Position numbers and translations under genes: made by a program
Notes under the pieces: model-generated
Seen by the model: only the letters and a program-made list of their open reading frames with translations
The model's database searches: none
What the model was told of the DNA's origin: nothing
Shown here: piece after piece, positions 25,459 through 33,761 of the stretch
How positions within the stretch are numbered: position 1 is the stretch's first letter
How the letters are laid out: every line of letters begins with the position of its first letter
Assembly (NCBI GenBank): GCA_902461025.1
Contig: CABPWC010000004.1
Coordinates: forward strand, 1 to 37,817
Length of the DNA stretch: 37,817 nt
DNA from: an uncultured Streptococcus sp.
Lineage (GTDB): Bacteria; Bacillota; Bacilli; Lactobacillales; Streptococcaceae
Reading direction: 5' to 3'

Positions 25459-26259
25459 ATGAGAAAAAAAATTCGCCCAGCTTTTATAGTTATTATATTT
25501 GCTGCTTTTATAGGATTCTTGATTCTCAATCGTCCACGATTCGAAGAACATCCTGTAAAAACTAAACAAAATCCAGTTCAAATAGAAACACAAGCTCTAC
25601 ATAACTTGGATAAGCCTATCATCGATATCTCTGGTTGGCAGAGACCATCAGAGATCAACTATGATGTTTTATCTCAAAATATATCTGGTGTCATTGTTCG
25701 AGTCCACGGAGGAAATCAGATTACCACTGAGAACGATGCATCTTATACAAACGGTATTGATAAAGCTTATAAAAGTCATATCGCTGAGTTTCAAAAGAGA
25801 AATGTTCCAGTTGCTGTATATGCCTATGTATCTGGAAAAAGTGTAGAGGAAATGGAAAAGGCTGCTGAATCTTTCTATAATTCAGCTTCGCCCTACAACC
25901 CAAGTTACTATTGGTTAGACGTTGAGGAAAAAACAATGTCAGATATGAACCAAGGAGTTGAGGCATTCCGTGCTAAATTAGAATCACTTGGTGCAAAAAA
26001 TATTGGTATCTACATTGGTGTTTACTTCATGGAAGAACATAGCATCAGTACAGATAAGTTTTCAGCCATTTGGATTCCATCTTATGGACTTGACTCAGGT
26101 TACTTTGAAAGTTCACCAAATACAGACCTTGACTATGATCTTCATCAATATACATCAAAAGGGAAACTGGTTGGTTTTGAACACCATCTAGACTTAAATC
26201 TTATTTCTTTATCAAAAGATAAGGAAGAAACCTTTAGAAAGCTATTCTTAAAACCTTAA
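25459..26259 (+). CDS. GH25 family lysozyme (muramidase), membrane-anchored or exported
   Basis: A 266-residue protein: basic N-terminus, one hydrophobic segment (about 8-24, no clear cleavage site), then a GH25 domain (about 50-262). It begins IIDISGWQRP, holds the paired acidic residues in YYWLDVEEKTM (likely catalytic Asp/Glu), and ends with YDLHQYTSKGKL and HHLDLNL. GH25 enzymes cut the beta-1,4 bond between MurNAc and GlcNAc. There are no choline-binding repeats. The ribosome binding site AGGAG sits only 1 nt from the ATG, unusually close. It has its own terminator and lies divergent from glmU. Confidence 0.9.
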   Translation: MRKKIRPAFIVIIFAAFIGFLILNRPRFEEHPVKTKQNPVQIETQALHNLDKPIIDISGWQRPSEINYDVLSQNISGVIVRVHGGNQITTENDASYTNGIDKAYKSHIAEFQKRNVPVAVYAYVSGKSVEEMEKAAESFYNSASPYNPSYYWLDVEEKTMSDMNQGVEAFRAKLESLGAKNIGIYIGVYFMEEHSISTDKFSAIWIPSYGLDSGYFESSPNTDLDYDLHQYTSKGKLVGFEHHLDLNLISLSKDKEETFRKLFLKP

Positions 26260-26267
26260 TTTCATTC

Positions 26268-26302
26268 AGCAAGCAAGATTTTCCTTCGGCTTGCTTTTTT
26301 TA
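26268..26302 (+). terminator. Terminator of GH25 gene
   Basis: A 7-bp stem AAGCAAG/CTTGCTT (26271-26277 with 26290-26296) and a long T run; an alternative register shifted by a few bases is equally good. Confidence 0.8.
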
Positions 26303-26316
26303 TTTCTCTTACTTTG

Positions 26317-26325
26317 TGATATAAT
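26317..26325 (+). promoter_or_regulatory. Extended -10 of the DUF368 operon
   Basis: TGATATAAT on +, 40 nt before the ATG; the -35 position falls in the T tract of the preceding terminator. Confidence 0.55.
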
Positions 26326-26365
26326 ACTAGAAGAGAATTTTAGAGAATAGATACGGAGAGAGTTT

Positions 26366-27208
26366 ATGTTATCATGGATTTCAAAAATCATTAAAGGGAT
26401 TGTTATCGCGCTTGGTTTTATTTTACCAGGTATTTCTGGTGGTGTTTTAGCGGCTATTTTAGGGATCTACGAAAGAATGATTCGTTTCCTTGCTCACCCA
26501 TTTAAAAATCTAAAAGAGGATATCCTTTATTTCTTACCTGTTGCTATTGGTATGTTGCTGGGAATTGGACTTTTTTCTTATCCAATTGAGTACCTCCTTG
26601 AGCATTATCAGGTTTATGTTTTATGGAGTTTTGCTGGTGCCATTATTGGAACAGTTCCTAGTCTTGTAAAGGAAGCAACTCAAGATTCGGAAAGAGATAA
26701 AATCGATCTTATCTGGTTTTGGGTAACCTTTATTGTATCTGGATTTGGGCTTTACGCTTTAAACTTTGTTGTTGGTACACTCAGCGCAAGCTTTACTAGT
26801 TTCATCTTGGCTGGTGCTTTACTGGCTTTAGGTGTCTTAGTTCCAGGTTTAAGTCCCTCAAATCTACTTTTGATTTTGGGTCTTTATACTCCTATGTTAA
26901 CTGGATTTAAGACTTTTGATTTATTTGGAACCTTCCTTCCTATAGGAATAGGAGCGCTTGCTACTCTTGTCATTTTTTCTAAATTTATGGATTACGCTCT
27001 TCGAGTTTACCACTCTCGAGTTTATCACTTCATCATTGCAATCGTCCTTTCAAGTACTCTCTTGATATTGATTCCTAATGCAGGCAGCGCTGAAAGTATC
27101 AACTACAGTGGTTTATCTCTTGTGTCTTATGTCATCATTGCCTTCTTCTTTGCCCTTGGCATTTGGCTAGGTATTTGGATGAGTCAGTTGGAGGATAAAT
27201 ACAAATAA
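26366..27208 (+). CDS. DUF368 membrane protein, PopT-like undecaprenyl-phosphate translocase
   Basis: A 280-residue multi-pass membrane protein with the DUF368 twin motifs: LPGISGG near 20-26 and VPGLSPSN near 158-165, each in a re-entrant-like hydrophobic hairpin. DUF368 proteins (PopT) have been shown in other bacteria to return undecaprenyl phosphate, the lipid carrier of wall precursors, to the inner face of the membrane; that role is carried over here by family. The second motif has Pro-Ser where many members have Gly-Gly/Ser. The stop overlaps the next ATG (TAATG), the first of three coupled genes. Confidence 0.8.
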   Translation: MLSWISKIIKGIVIALGFILPGISGGVLAAILGIYERMIRFLAHPFKNLKEDILYFLPVAIGMLLGIGLFSYPIEYLLEHYQVYVLWSFAGAIIGTVPSLVKEATQDSERDKIDLIWFWVTFIVSGFGLYALNFVVGTLSASFTSFILAGALLALGVLVPGLSPSNLLLILGLYTPMLTGFKTFDLFGTFLPIGIGALATLVIFSKFMDYALRVYHSRVYHFIIAIVLSSTLLILIPNAGSAESINYSGLSLVSYVIIAFFFALGIWLGIWMSQLEDKYK

Positions 27209-27693
27209 TGGCTAAGAAAGTTAAAGTAAAAAAAACCTTAGTTGAACAAATTTTGACTAAGGCAGGTATTGAACATCAAGGTATTCAAATCAATGCTTTA
27301 GAGGGAGAACTTCCTTCTGATTACGAGAGGAATCATATCTTTAAAACCTTAGCTCTTTTAGGAGATAAGACCGGTCCAGTTATAGGAATTGTTCCCATTA
27401 CTGAGCATCTTTCTGAAAAGAAATTAGCAAAAATTTCTGGGAATAAAAAAGTTTCCATGATCCCACAAAAGGATTTGGAAAAAACAACTGGATATATCCA
27501 CGGTGCTAATAATCCTGTTGGCATTCGTCAAAAACATAACTATCCTATCTATATCGATGAAACTGCTTTAGAATTAGAAAAAATGATTGTCTCAGCTGGT
27601 GAAGTCGGGCACAGTATTATCATCTCTCCAAAAGATTTGGCAAATTTTGTAAAAGCGAGCTTTGTAGATATCTTGGAGGAAAATAACTCATGA
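27208..27693 (+). CDS. ybaK: Cys-tRNA(Pro)/Cys-tRNA(Cys) deacylase YbaK type
   Basis: A 161-residue YbaK/ProX-like editing domain protein. Members remove Cys wrongly charged on tRNA-Pro. Typical blocks are HIFKTLALLGDKTG, VIGIVPI, EKKLAKISGNKKVSMI, TGYIHGANNPVGIRQKH and AGEVGHSIIISPKDL, with the conserved Lys near 46. Its ATG overlaps the DUF368 stop by one base, and its own stop overlaps the next gene by 4 nt. The operon link to a lipid-carrier transporter has no obvious metabolic logic. Confidence 0.92.
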   Translation: MAKKVKVKKTLVEQILTKAGIEHQGIQINALEGELPSDYERNHIFKTLALLGDKTGPVIGIVPITEHLSEKKLAKISGNKKVSMIPQKDLEKTTGYIHGANNPVGIRQKHNYPIYIDETALELEKMIVSAGEVGHSIIISPKDLANFVKASFVDILEENNS

Positions 27694-28316
27694 AACTTTA
27701 CTTTGTCCGCCATGGTCGAACAGTCTGGAATCTAGAAGGTCGTTTTCAAGGGGCTGGCGGAGATTCACCACTTCTTCCTGAGTCCATTGATACCTTAAAG
27801 GAACTCGGCCAATATCTGAAAGATATTCCATTTGACAAAATCTATTCAAGTGATTTACCAAGAGCTGTAAAATCGGCCGAAATCATCCAAAGTCAACTGA
27901 TACATCCTTGTCCTTTAGAAAGTGTTCCTGAACTCAGAGAATGGCATCTAGGCAAGTTAGAAGGCTTAAAAATTGCCACTTTAAATGCTATCTATCCCCA
28001 ACAAATTCAAGCTTTTAAAACTAACTTAGCCAAGTTTGATACTAGTATGTTTGAAGCTGAATCACTCTACAGCACAACTCAACGTACGATTCAATTTATC
28101 AAATCTTTAAAAAATTCTAAATCGGAACATATTTTACTTGTCGGTCACGGAGCCAACCTCACTGCAAGTCTTCGCACATTGATTGGCTATAAGGAAGCTC
28201 TGCTTCGTAAAGATGGAGGCTTAGCCAATGCTAGTCTGACGATTATAGAAACAGATGACTTTGAAACATTTACTCTAAAGACTTGGAATGATACTTCTTA
28301 TCAGAAAAATAATTGA
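27690..28316 (+). CDS. Histidine phosphatase (phosphoglycerate-mutase-like) family protein
   Basis: A 208-residue cytosolic protein of the histidine phosphatase superfamily. The catalytic His8 lies in LYFVRHGRTVWN; YSSDLPRAVKSAEI, a Glu in ELREWHLGKLEG and the second His in LLVGHGANLTA complete the phosphate pocket. Length and motifs fit the small phosphatase branch (GpmB/PhoE/CobC type) better than glycolytic GpmA. Third gene of the DUF368 operon, starting at ATGA overlapping ybaK. The substrate is unknown. Confidence 0.9.
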   Translation: MKLYFVRHGRTVWNLEGRFQGAGGDSPLLPESIDTLKELGQYLKDIPFDKIYSSDLPRAVKSAEIIQSQLIHPCPLESVPELREWHLGKLEGLKIATLNAIYPQQIQAFKTNLAKFDTSMFEAESLYSTTQRTIQFIKSLKNSKSEHILLVGHGANLTASLRTLIGYKEALLRKDGGLANASLTIIETDDFETFTLKTWNDTSYQKNN

Positions 28317-28344
28317 ACTTGATATAAATAGTCAAGTTCTTTTT
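28315..28344 (+). terminator. Terminator of the DUF368 operon
   Basis: An 8-bp stem GAACTTGA/TCAAGTTC (28315-28322 with 28332-28339) and a T run; the stem begins within the stop codon of the last gene. Confidence 0.85.
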
Positions 28345-28362
28345 AGTTTTTATAGAATATCC

Positions 28363-28391
28363 GTGAATTTCTTGACTATTTATGATAAAAT
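28363..28391 (+). promoter_or_regulatory. Promoter of lysS
   Basis: GTGAAT (28363-28368), a 17-bp spacer, TAAAAT (28386-28391) with TGA before it. No T-box or riboswitch was seen in the roughly 50-nt leader. Confidence 0.5.
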
Positions 28392-28448
28392 GGAGTATCG
28401 TGAAAAATTGATTTATTATTTCAAAATTGATTAAATTAGGAGGAACAC

Positions 28449-29939
28449 ATGTCAACAGAACATATGGAAGAATTGAATGACCAGCAGATCGTTCGTCGTG
28501 AAAAAATGGCTGCGCTTCGTGAACAAGGAATTGATCCTTTCGGTAAACGTTTTGAACGTACTGCTAACTCTCAAGAACTAAAAGATAAATTTGCTGACCT
28601 TGATAAAGAACAACTACATGAATTGAACGAAACTGCTACTATCGCTGGGCGTTTAGTAACAAAACGTGGTAAGGGTAAAGTCGGTTTTGCTCACCTTCAA
28701 GACCGCGAAGGTCAAATCCAAATCTACGTTCGTAAAGATGCTGTCGGTGAAGAAAACTACGAAATATTCAAGAAAGCAGATTTAGGTGACTTCCTTGGTG
28801 TCGAAGGTGAAGTTATGCGTACAGATATGGGAGAACTTTCTATCAAGGCGACTCATATCACGCACTTGTCTAAAGCCCTTCGTCCCCTTCCAGAGAAATT
28901 TCACGGTTTAACAGACGTTGAAACCATTTATCGTAAACGTTACTTGGATTTGATTTCTAATCGCGAAAGCTTTGAACGCTTTGTTACTCGTTCAAAAATC
29001 ATTTCTGAAATCCGTCGCTACCTCGACGCTCAAGGTTTCCTTGAAGTCGAAACACCTGTTCTTCACAACGAAGCTGGTGGTGCTGCTGCCCGTCCGTTTA
29101 TCACTCACCACAATGCACAGAACATTGATATGGTACTTCGTATCGCGACTGAGCTTCACTTGAAACGACTTATCGTCGGTGGTATGGAACGTGTTTACGA
29201 AATCGGACGTATCTTCCGTAACGAAGGTATGGACGCTACACACAACCCTGAGTTCACTTCTATCGAGGTTTACCAAGCTTATGCAGACTTCCAAGATATC
29301 ATGGACTTGACTGAAGGTATTATTCAACACGTTGCAAAAGCTGTTAAAGGCGACGCTCCAGTTATCTATCAAGGAACTGAGATAAAACTTAACGAACCAT
29401 TTAAACGTGTACACATGGTGGATGCCATTAAGGAGATCACAGGGGTTGATTTCTGGAAAGATATGACTTTCGAAGAAGCTAAAGCTATCGCAGCTGAGAA
29501 GAAAGTTCCAGTTGAAAAACATTACACAGAAGTTGGTCACATCATCAATGCCTTCTTTGAAGAATTTGTTGAAGAAACTTTGATTCAACCAACATTTGTC
29601 TATGGTCACCCAGTAGCTGTATCACCACTTGCTAAGAAAAATCCTGAAGATGAGCGCTTTACAGATCGTTTTGAGCTCTTCATCATGACTAAAGAATACG
29701 GCAATGCCTTTACTGAGTTGAATGACCCAATCGATCAACTTAGCCGTTTCGAAGCCCAAGCTAAGGCCAAAGAACTTGGTGATGATGAAGCAACAGGCAT
29801 TGACTACGATTACATCGAAGCCCTTGAATATGGTATGCCACCAACAGGTGGTTTGGGAATCGGTATCGACCGTCTTTGCATGCTACTCACTGATACTACT
29901 ACTATCCGTGATGTACTTCTTTTCCCAACTATGAAATAA
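28449..29939 (+). CDS. lysS: Lysyl-tRNA synthetase, class II
   Basis: Charges tRNA-Lys. The 496 residues are the normal length. An N-terminal OB-fold anticodon-binding domain (about 50-150, including GRLVTKRGKGKVGFAHLQD) is followed by the class II catalytic core with motif 2 FRNEGMDATHNPEFTSIE and motif 3 GGLGIGIDRLCMLLTD. A perfect AGGAGG lies 5 nt before the ATG. It has its own promoter and a strong terminator. Confidence 0.98.
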   Translation: MSTEHMEELNDQQIVRREKMAALREQGIDPFGKRFERTANSQELKDKFADLDKEQLHELNETATIAGRLVTKRGKGKVGFAHLQDREGQIQIYVRKDAVGEENYEIFKKADLGDFLGVEGEVMRTDMGELSIKATHITHLSKALRPLPEKFHGLTDVETIYRKRYLDLISNRESFERFVTRSKIISEIRRYLDAQGFLEVETPVLHNEAGGAAARPFITHHNAQNIDMVLRIATELHLKRLIVGGMERVYEIGRIFRNEGMDATHNPEFTSIEVYQAYADFQDIMDLTEGIIQHVAKAVKGDAPVIYQGTEIKLNEPFKRVHMVDAIKEITGVDFWKDMTFEEAKAIAAEKKVPVEKHYTEVGHIINAFFEEFVEETLIQPTFVYGHPVAVSPLAKKNPEDERFTDRFELFIMTKEYGNAFTELNDPIDQLSRFEAQAKAKELGDDEATGIDYDYIEALEYGMPPTGGLGIGIDRLCMLLTDTTTIRDVLLFPTMK

Positions 29940-29944
29940 AAACT

Positions 29945-29974
29945 AAACTCCTAGATGATTTCTAGGAGTTTTTT
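29945..29974 (+). terminator. Terminator of lysS
   Basis: A perfect 10-bp stem (29946-29955 with 29961-29970) with a T run. Confidence 0.92.
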
Positions 29975-29981
29975 GTAGTTA

Positions 29982-30013
29982 AAAAGACAACCTTATCAAA
30001 GAGGTTGTCTTTT
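29982..30013 (-). terminator. Terminator of fhs
   Basis: A perfect 12-bp stem (29982-29993 with 30002-30013) just past the fhs stop on -; its A/T-rich ends allow use on both strands. Confidence 0.9.
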
Positions 30014-30022
30014 GTGATTGAA

Positions 30023-31693
30023 CTAGAATAATCCAAGAACAGTTCCATCACTTTCAACATCCATATTAAGAGCAGCTGGTCGTTTTGGAAGTCCAGGCAT
30101 GGTCATGACATCACCAGTAAGGGCTACGATGAAGCCTGCACCAAGTTTTGGTACCAATTCACGAATGGTAATTTCAAAGTTTTCAGGTGCACCAAGAGCA
30201 TTTGGATTATCTGAGAAACTGTATTGAGTTTTGGCCATACAGATTGGCAGTTTATCCCAACCATTTTGTACGATTTGTGCAATTTGAGTTTGAGCTTTCT
30301 TTTCGAAGTTTACTTTGCTACCACGGTAGATTTCGGTAACAATCTTTTCAATCTTTTCTTGAACAGAAAGGTCGTTGTCATAGAGACGTGTGTAGTTTGC
30401 TGGGTTTTCGTCGATTGTTTTTACGAGAGTTTCAGCTAGAGCAACGCCTCCTTCAGCTCCATCAGCCCATACGCTAGCCAATTCGACTGGAACATCAATT
30501 GAAGCACATAGTTCTTTCAAGGCTGCGATTTCAGCTTCTGTATCAGAAACAAATTCATTGATAGCAACAACCGCTGGAATACCGAACTTACGAATATTTT
30601 CAACGTGGCGTTTCAAGTTTGCAAATCCAGCACGTACTGCTTCCACATTTTCCTCTGTCAGAGCATCTTTAGCAACTCCACCATTCATTTTAAGGGCACG
30701 AAGAGTTGCTACAATGACTACTGCACTTGGAGCTGTTGGCAAGTTTGGAGTCTTGATATCCAGGAACTTCTCAGCACCAAGGTCGGCACCAAAGCCAGCT
30801 TCTGTTACAGTATAATCAGCTAAACGAAGAGCTGTTTTTGTCGCCAATACAGAGTTACATCCGTGAGCAATATTGGCAAATGGGCCACCGTGTACGAATG
30901 CAGGTGTACCATAAATTGTTTGAACCAAGTTGGGTTTAATAGCATCTTTCAAAATCAATGCCAAGGCACCCTCAACCTGTAAATCACCAACTGAAACTGG
31001 TGTGCGATCATAACGGTAGCCGATGACGATATTAGCCAAACGACGTTTCAAATCTTCAATATCAGTTGCCAAGCAAAGGATAGCCATGATCTCTGAAGCA
31101 ACTGTGATATCAAATCCATCTTCACGTGGAATACCATTAAGTGGACCACCAAGACCAACAGTTACATGGCGAAGAGCGCGGTCATTCAAGTCAACAACAC
31201 GTTTCCAGAGAATACGACGTTGATCGATTCCTAGCTCATTTCCTTGGTGCAAATGATTGTCAATCAAGGCAGAGAGAGCATTGTTGGCAGTTGTAATAGC
31301 GTGCATATCACCAGTAAAGTGAAGGTTGATGTCTTCCATTGGTAACACTTGGGCATAACCACCACCGGCAGCTCCACCTTTAATCCCCATAACAGGCCCA
31401 AGAGAAGGTTCGCGGATGGCAATCATCGTTTTCTTGCCAATCTTGTTCAAAGCATCAGCAAGACCAATGGTAATAGTTGATTTCCCTTCACCAGCAGGTG
31501 TTGGGTTGATAGCTGTAACAAGAATCAACTTACCAACTGGGTTTGCCTCAACTTCACGAATCTTATCAAAGCTTAGTTTAGCCTTGTACTTTCCATACAA
31601 CTCCAAATCATCGTATGAAATACCAAGTTTCTCAACAACATCAACGATCGGTTTCAACTCAATACTCTGTGCAATTTCAATATCTGTTTTCAT
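30023..31693 (-). CDS. fhs: Formate-tetrahydrofolate ligase
   Basis: ATP-dependent synthesis of 10-formyltetrahydrofolate from formate, feeding purine and formyl-Met-tRNA synthesis. The 556 residues are full length. The P-loop is TPAGEGKST (65-73), followed by REPSLGPVMGIKGGAAGGGYAQV, HFTGDMHAI and the C-terminal MTMPGLPKRPAA, all family signatures. GAGGAG precedes the ATG. It is a single gene, divergent from coaB, the same neighbourhood I recall in pneumococcus. Confidence 0.98.
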   Translation of the reverse strand: MKTDIEIAQSIELKPIVDVVEKLGISYDDLELYGKYKAKLSFDKIREVEANPVGKLILVTAINPTPAGEGKSTITIGLADALNKIGKKTMIAIREPSLGPVMGIKGGAAGGGYAQVLPMEDINLHFTGDMHAITTANNALSALIDNHLHQGNELGIDQRRILWKRVVDLNDRALRHVTVGLGGPLNGIPREDGFDITVASEIMAILCLATDIEDLKRRLANIVIGYRYDRTPVSVGDLQVEGALALILKDAIKPNLVQTIYGTPAFVHGGPFANIAHGCNSVLATKTALRLADYTVTEAGFGADLGAEKFLDIKTPNLPTAPSAVVIVATLRALKMNGGVAKDALTEENVEAVRAGFANLKRHVENIRKFGIPAVVAINEFVSDTEAEIAALKELCASIDVPVELASVWADGAEGGVALAETLVKTIDENPANYTRLYDNDLSVQEKIEKIVTEIYRGSKVNFEKKAQTQIAQIVQNGWDKLPICMAKTQYSFSDNPNALGAPENFEITIRELVPKLGAGFIVALTGDVMTMPGLPKRPAALNMDVESDGTVLGLF

Positions 31694-31726
31694 AAAAAAC
31701 TCCTCTAGCCTCTAATGTGTTAATTC

Positions 31727-31735
31727 ATTATATCA
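31727..31735 (-). promoter_or_regulatory. Extended -10 of fhs
   Basis: TGATATAAT on -, 33 nt before the ATG; no clear -35. Confidence 0.6.
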
Positions 31736-31891
31736 TAAAACAAGATTTTTAACAGTCATTATGATTAGTAACGTTCGTAAATATCGCTAAATAACAGACT
31801 TTCATTAACTCTATTTAAATTTTTATATGCCTTTATAGATTTTAACTATGGATTAACATCCTATTTTCGGGCCTTGTTACATCGCTTTCAT

Positions 31892-31920
31892 TTTACTTAA
31901 TGCTCATTTTTTTGTACAAT
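31892..31920 (+). promoter_or_regulatory. Promoter of coaB, leaderless arrangement
   Basis: TTTACT (31892-31897), a 17-bp spacer, TACAAT (31915-31920). Exactly 6 nt lie between the -10 and the coaB ATG, which puts +1 on the A of the ATG. Confidence 0.6.
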
Positions 31921-31926
31921 AGTTCT

Positions 31927-32613
31927 ATGAAAATTTTAGTTACTTCTGGTGGTACAAGTGAAAAAATAGATAGAGTTCGTTCTATTACCAATCACTCTTC
32001 CGGTAAACTTGGAAAAATTATCACCGAGACTCTTCTAAAGGCTGGCCATGAAGTTTGTTTGATTACCACTCTTCAGGCAGTTAAGCCAGTTAGTCATCCA
32101 AACTTGACCATCATCGAAATTAAAAATACAGCTGATTTGCTGCAAGTCATGAAAGATAAGGTTACGGATCACCAAGTCTTAATCCATTCTATGGCTGTAT
32201 CAGATTACACTCCTGTCTATATGGCTGGTTTTGATGAGGTTGAAGCTAGTCAAGATTTAACAGAGTTTTTAGATAAGAAAAATCAGGAAACAAAAATCTC
32301 ATCTAAGGAAGACGTTCAGGTTCTATTTCTCAAGAAGAATCCAAAAATCATATCTCTTATTAAAGAATGGAATCCTAACATTCACCTGATTGGATTTAAA
32401 TTACTGGTTGATGTCAGCCAGGAACATCTGATTCAAATTGCTCGGGAAAGTCTTGAAAAGAACCAAGCTGATTTAATTGTCGCAAACGACCTTACTCAGA
32501 TTAGTAGCGAGCAACATAAGGCTTACTTAGTTGAAAAAAATTCTTTCCAAACTGCTATGAGTAAATATGAAATTGCTGATTTACTCCTCGAGAAAATCAA
32601 AAGTTATGACTAA
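31927..32613 (+). CDS. coaB: Phosphopantothenate-cysteine ligase
   Basis: Second step of CoA synthesis from phosphopantothenate: joins cysteine to 4'-phosphopantothenate. 228 residues, a stand-alone CoaB as in streptococci, where CoaB and CoaC are separate. The N-terminal nucleotide-binding signature is ILVTSGGTSEKID, then RSITNHSSGKLGK and the later motifs AVSDYTP, IGFKLL and LIVANDL. The start at MKILVTSGG is chosen because the family begins there. A frame nine codons longer would start upstream of the -10 box. There is no Shine-Dalgarno sequence before either start. Followed 14 nt later by coaC. Confidence 0.95.
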   Translation: MKILVTSGGTSEKIDRVRSITNHSSGKLGKIITETLLKAGHEVCLITTLQAVKPVSHPNLTIIEIKNTADLLQVMKDKVTDHQVLIHSMAVSDYTPVYMAGFDEVEASQDLTEFLDKKNQETKISSKEDVQVLFLKKNPKIISLIKEWNPNIHLIGFKLLVDVSQEHLIQIARESLEKNQADLIVANDLTQISSEQHKAYLVEKNSFQTAMSKYEIADLLLEKIKSYD

Positions 32614-32627
32614 AAGAAAGGAATTTT

Positions 32628-33179
32628 ATGGCCCGTATTACACTCGCTATTACAGGATCTATTGCTGCATACAAGACAGTTGACCTAGTTAGTTCTATAA
32701 AAAAACAGGGGCATTCTGTTACTGTTCTTATGACTCAGTCAGCAACAGAATTCATTCAGCCATTAACTTTACAAGTACTATCACAAAATACTGTACATCT
32801 CGATGTCATGCACGAACCTTTTCCAGATCAAGTGAATCACATTCAAATAGGAAAAGAAACAGATTTATTTATCGTAGTTCCTGCGACAGCCAATACAATC
32901 GCTAAATTAGCTCACGGTTTTGCTGACAATATGGTGACTGCTACAGCTCTTGCTTTGCCACACTTTGTACCCAAACTATTGGCTCCAGCTATGAACACAA
33001 AGATGTATGACCACCCTGCGACCCAAGCTAATCTTAAAACTTTAGAAGATTATGGTTATACTATTATTTCTCCCAAAGATTCTCTACTGGCCTGTGGGGA
33101 TACAGGTCGTGGTGCTCTCGCTGATCTCGAAACTATTTTACAAGAAATAAAGGATAAAATTCATGAACAAACGCTCTAA
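32628..33179 (+). CDS. coaC: Phosphopantothenoylcysteine decarboxylase
   Basis: A flavin-dependent decarboxylase of 183 residues that turns 4'-phosphopantothenoyl-cysteine into 4'-phosphopantetheine, the step after CoaB. HFCD-family signatures: LAITGSIAAYKTVDLV (FMN site), the His in DQVNHIQIGKETD, PATANTIAKLAHGFADNM, the PAMN motif in LLAPAMNTKMYDHP, and the lid Cys in LLACGDTGRGAL. AAAGGA lies before the ATG. It overlaps the next gene by 17 nt. Confidence 0.96.
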   Translation: MARITLAITGSIAAYKTVDLVSSIKKQGHSVTVLMTQSATEFIQPLTLQVLSQNTVHLDVMHEPFPDQVNHIQIGKETDLFIVVPATANTIAKLAHGFADNMVTATALALPHFVPKLLAPAMNTKMYDHPATQANLKTLEDYGYTIISPKDSLLACGDTGRGALADLETILQEIKDKIHEQTL

Positions 33180-33726
33180 TATTGCTCCAATCGCTATCTT
33201 TTTTGCTATTATGATTGTTATTCATTTACTAAGCTCGATTTTATTTAATGTACTTCCCTTTCCAATCAAACCAACCATCGTTCACATTCCAGTAATTATT
33301 GCAAGTATTATCTACGGACCAAGAATCGGCGCAACCTTAGGTTTCTTGATGGGAATGCTTAGCTTAACGGTTAATACTCTCACAATCCTGCCAACAAGCT
33401 ATCTCTTCTCACCATTTGTGCCTAACGGTAATATTTATTCAGTTATTATCGCAATTGTTCCTCGTGTCTTAATCGGTTTGACACCCTATTTCGTCTATAA
33501 ACTACTAAAGGGAAGAGCTGGACTCATCTTTGCAGGTGCACTTGGCTCACTGACAAATACAGTATTTGTTTTAGGTGGTATCTTCTTCCTCTTTGGTAAT
33601 GTTTATGACGGCAACATCCAACTGCTACTCGCATCTGTAATTTCGTCTAACTCAATTGCAGAATTAATCATATCCGCCCTCTTAACTCTCGTCATTGTTC
33701 CGAGACTTGAAAAAATCAAACAATAA
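33163..33726 (+). CDS. ECF transporter S component, probably pantothenate-type
   Basis: A 187-residue membrane protein with about six hydrophobic spans, typical of the substrate-binding (S) subunit of energy-coupling-factor vitamin transporters. The early segment LPFPIKPTIVHIPVIIASIIYGPRIGATLGF is the characteristic S-component layout. It shares an operon with coaB and coaC (17-nt overlap), so pantothenate or a related CoA precursor (PanT-like) is the best guess for its ligand. The shared energising module (EcfA, EcfA', EcfT) is not in this window. The ligand is inferred from context only. Confidence 0.8.
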   Translation: MNKRSNIAPIAIFFAIMIVIHLLSSILFNVLPFPIKPTIVHIPVIIASIIYGPRIGATLGFLMGMLSLTVNTLTILPTSYLFSPFVPNGNIYSVIIAIVPRVLIGLTPYFVYKLLKGRAGLIFAGALGSLTNTVFVLGGIFFLFGNVYDGNIQLLLASVISSNSIAELIISALLTLVIVPRLEKIKQ

Positions 33727-33755
33727 AAACTGTATCAAGAGATACAGTTTTTTTA
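33725..33755 (+). terminator. Terminator of coaBC operon, possibly bidirectional
   Basis: A 12-bp stem (33725-33736 with 33741-33752), AAGA loop, T-rich tail on +; the mirrored A/T ends could also stop udk on -. Confidence 0.9.
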
Positions 33756-33761
33756 TTTCTA

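Noticed and set aside
28992..29609. 205-codon open frame on - opposite lysS
   Set aside because: Shadow of lysS codons; no binding site, promoter or recognisable domain.
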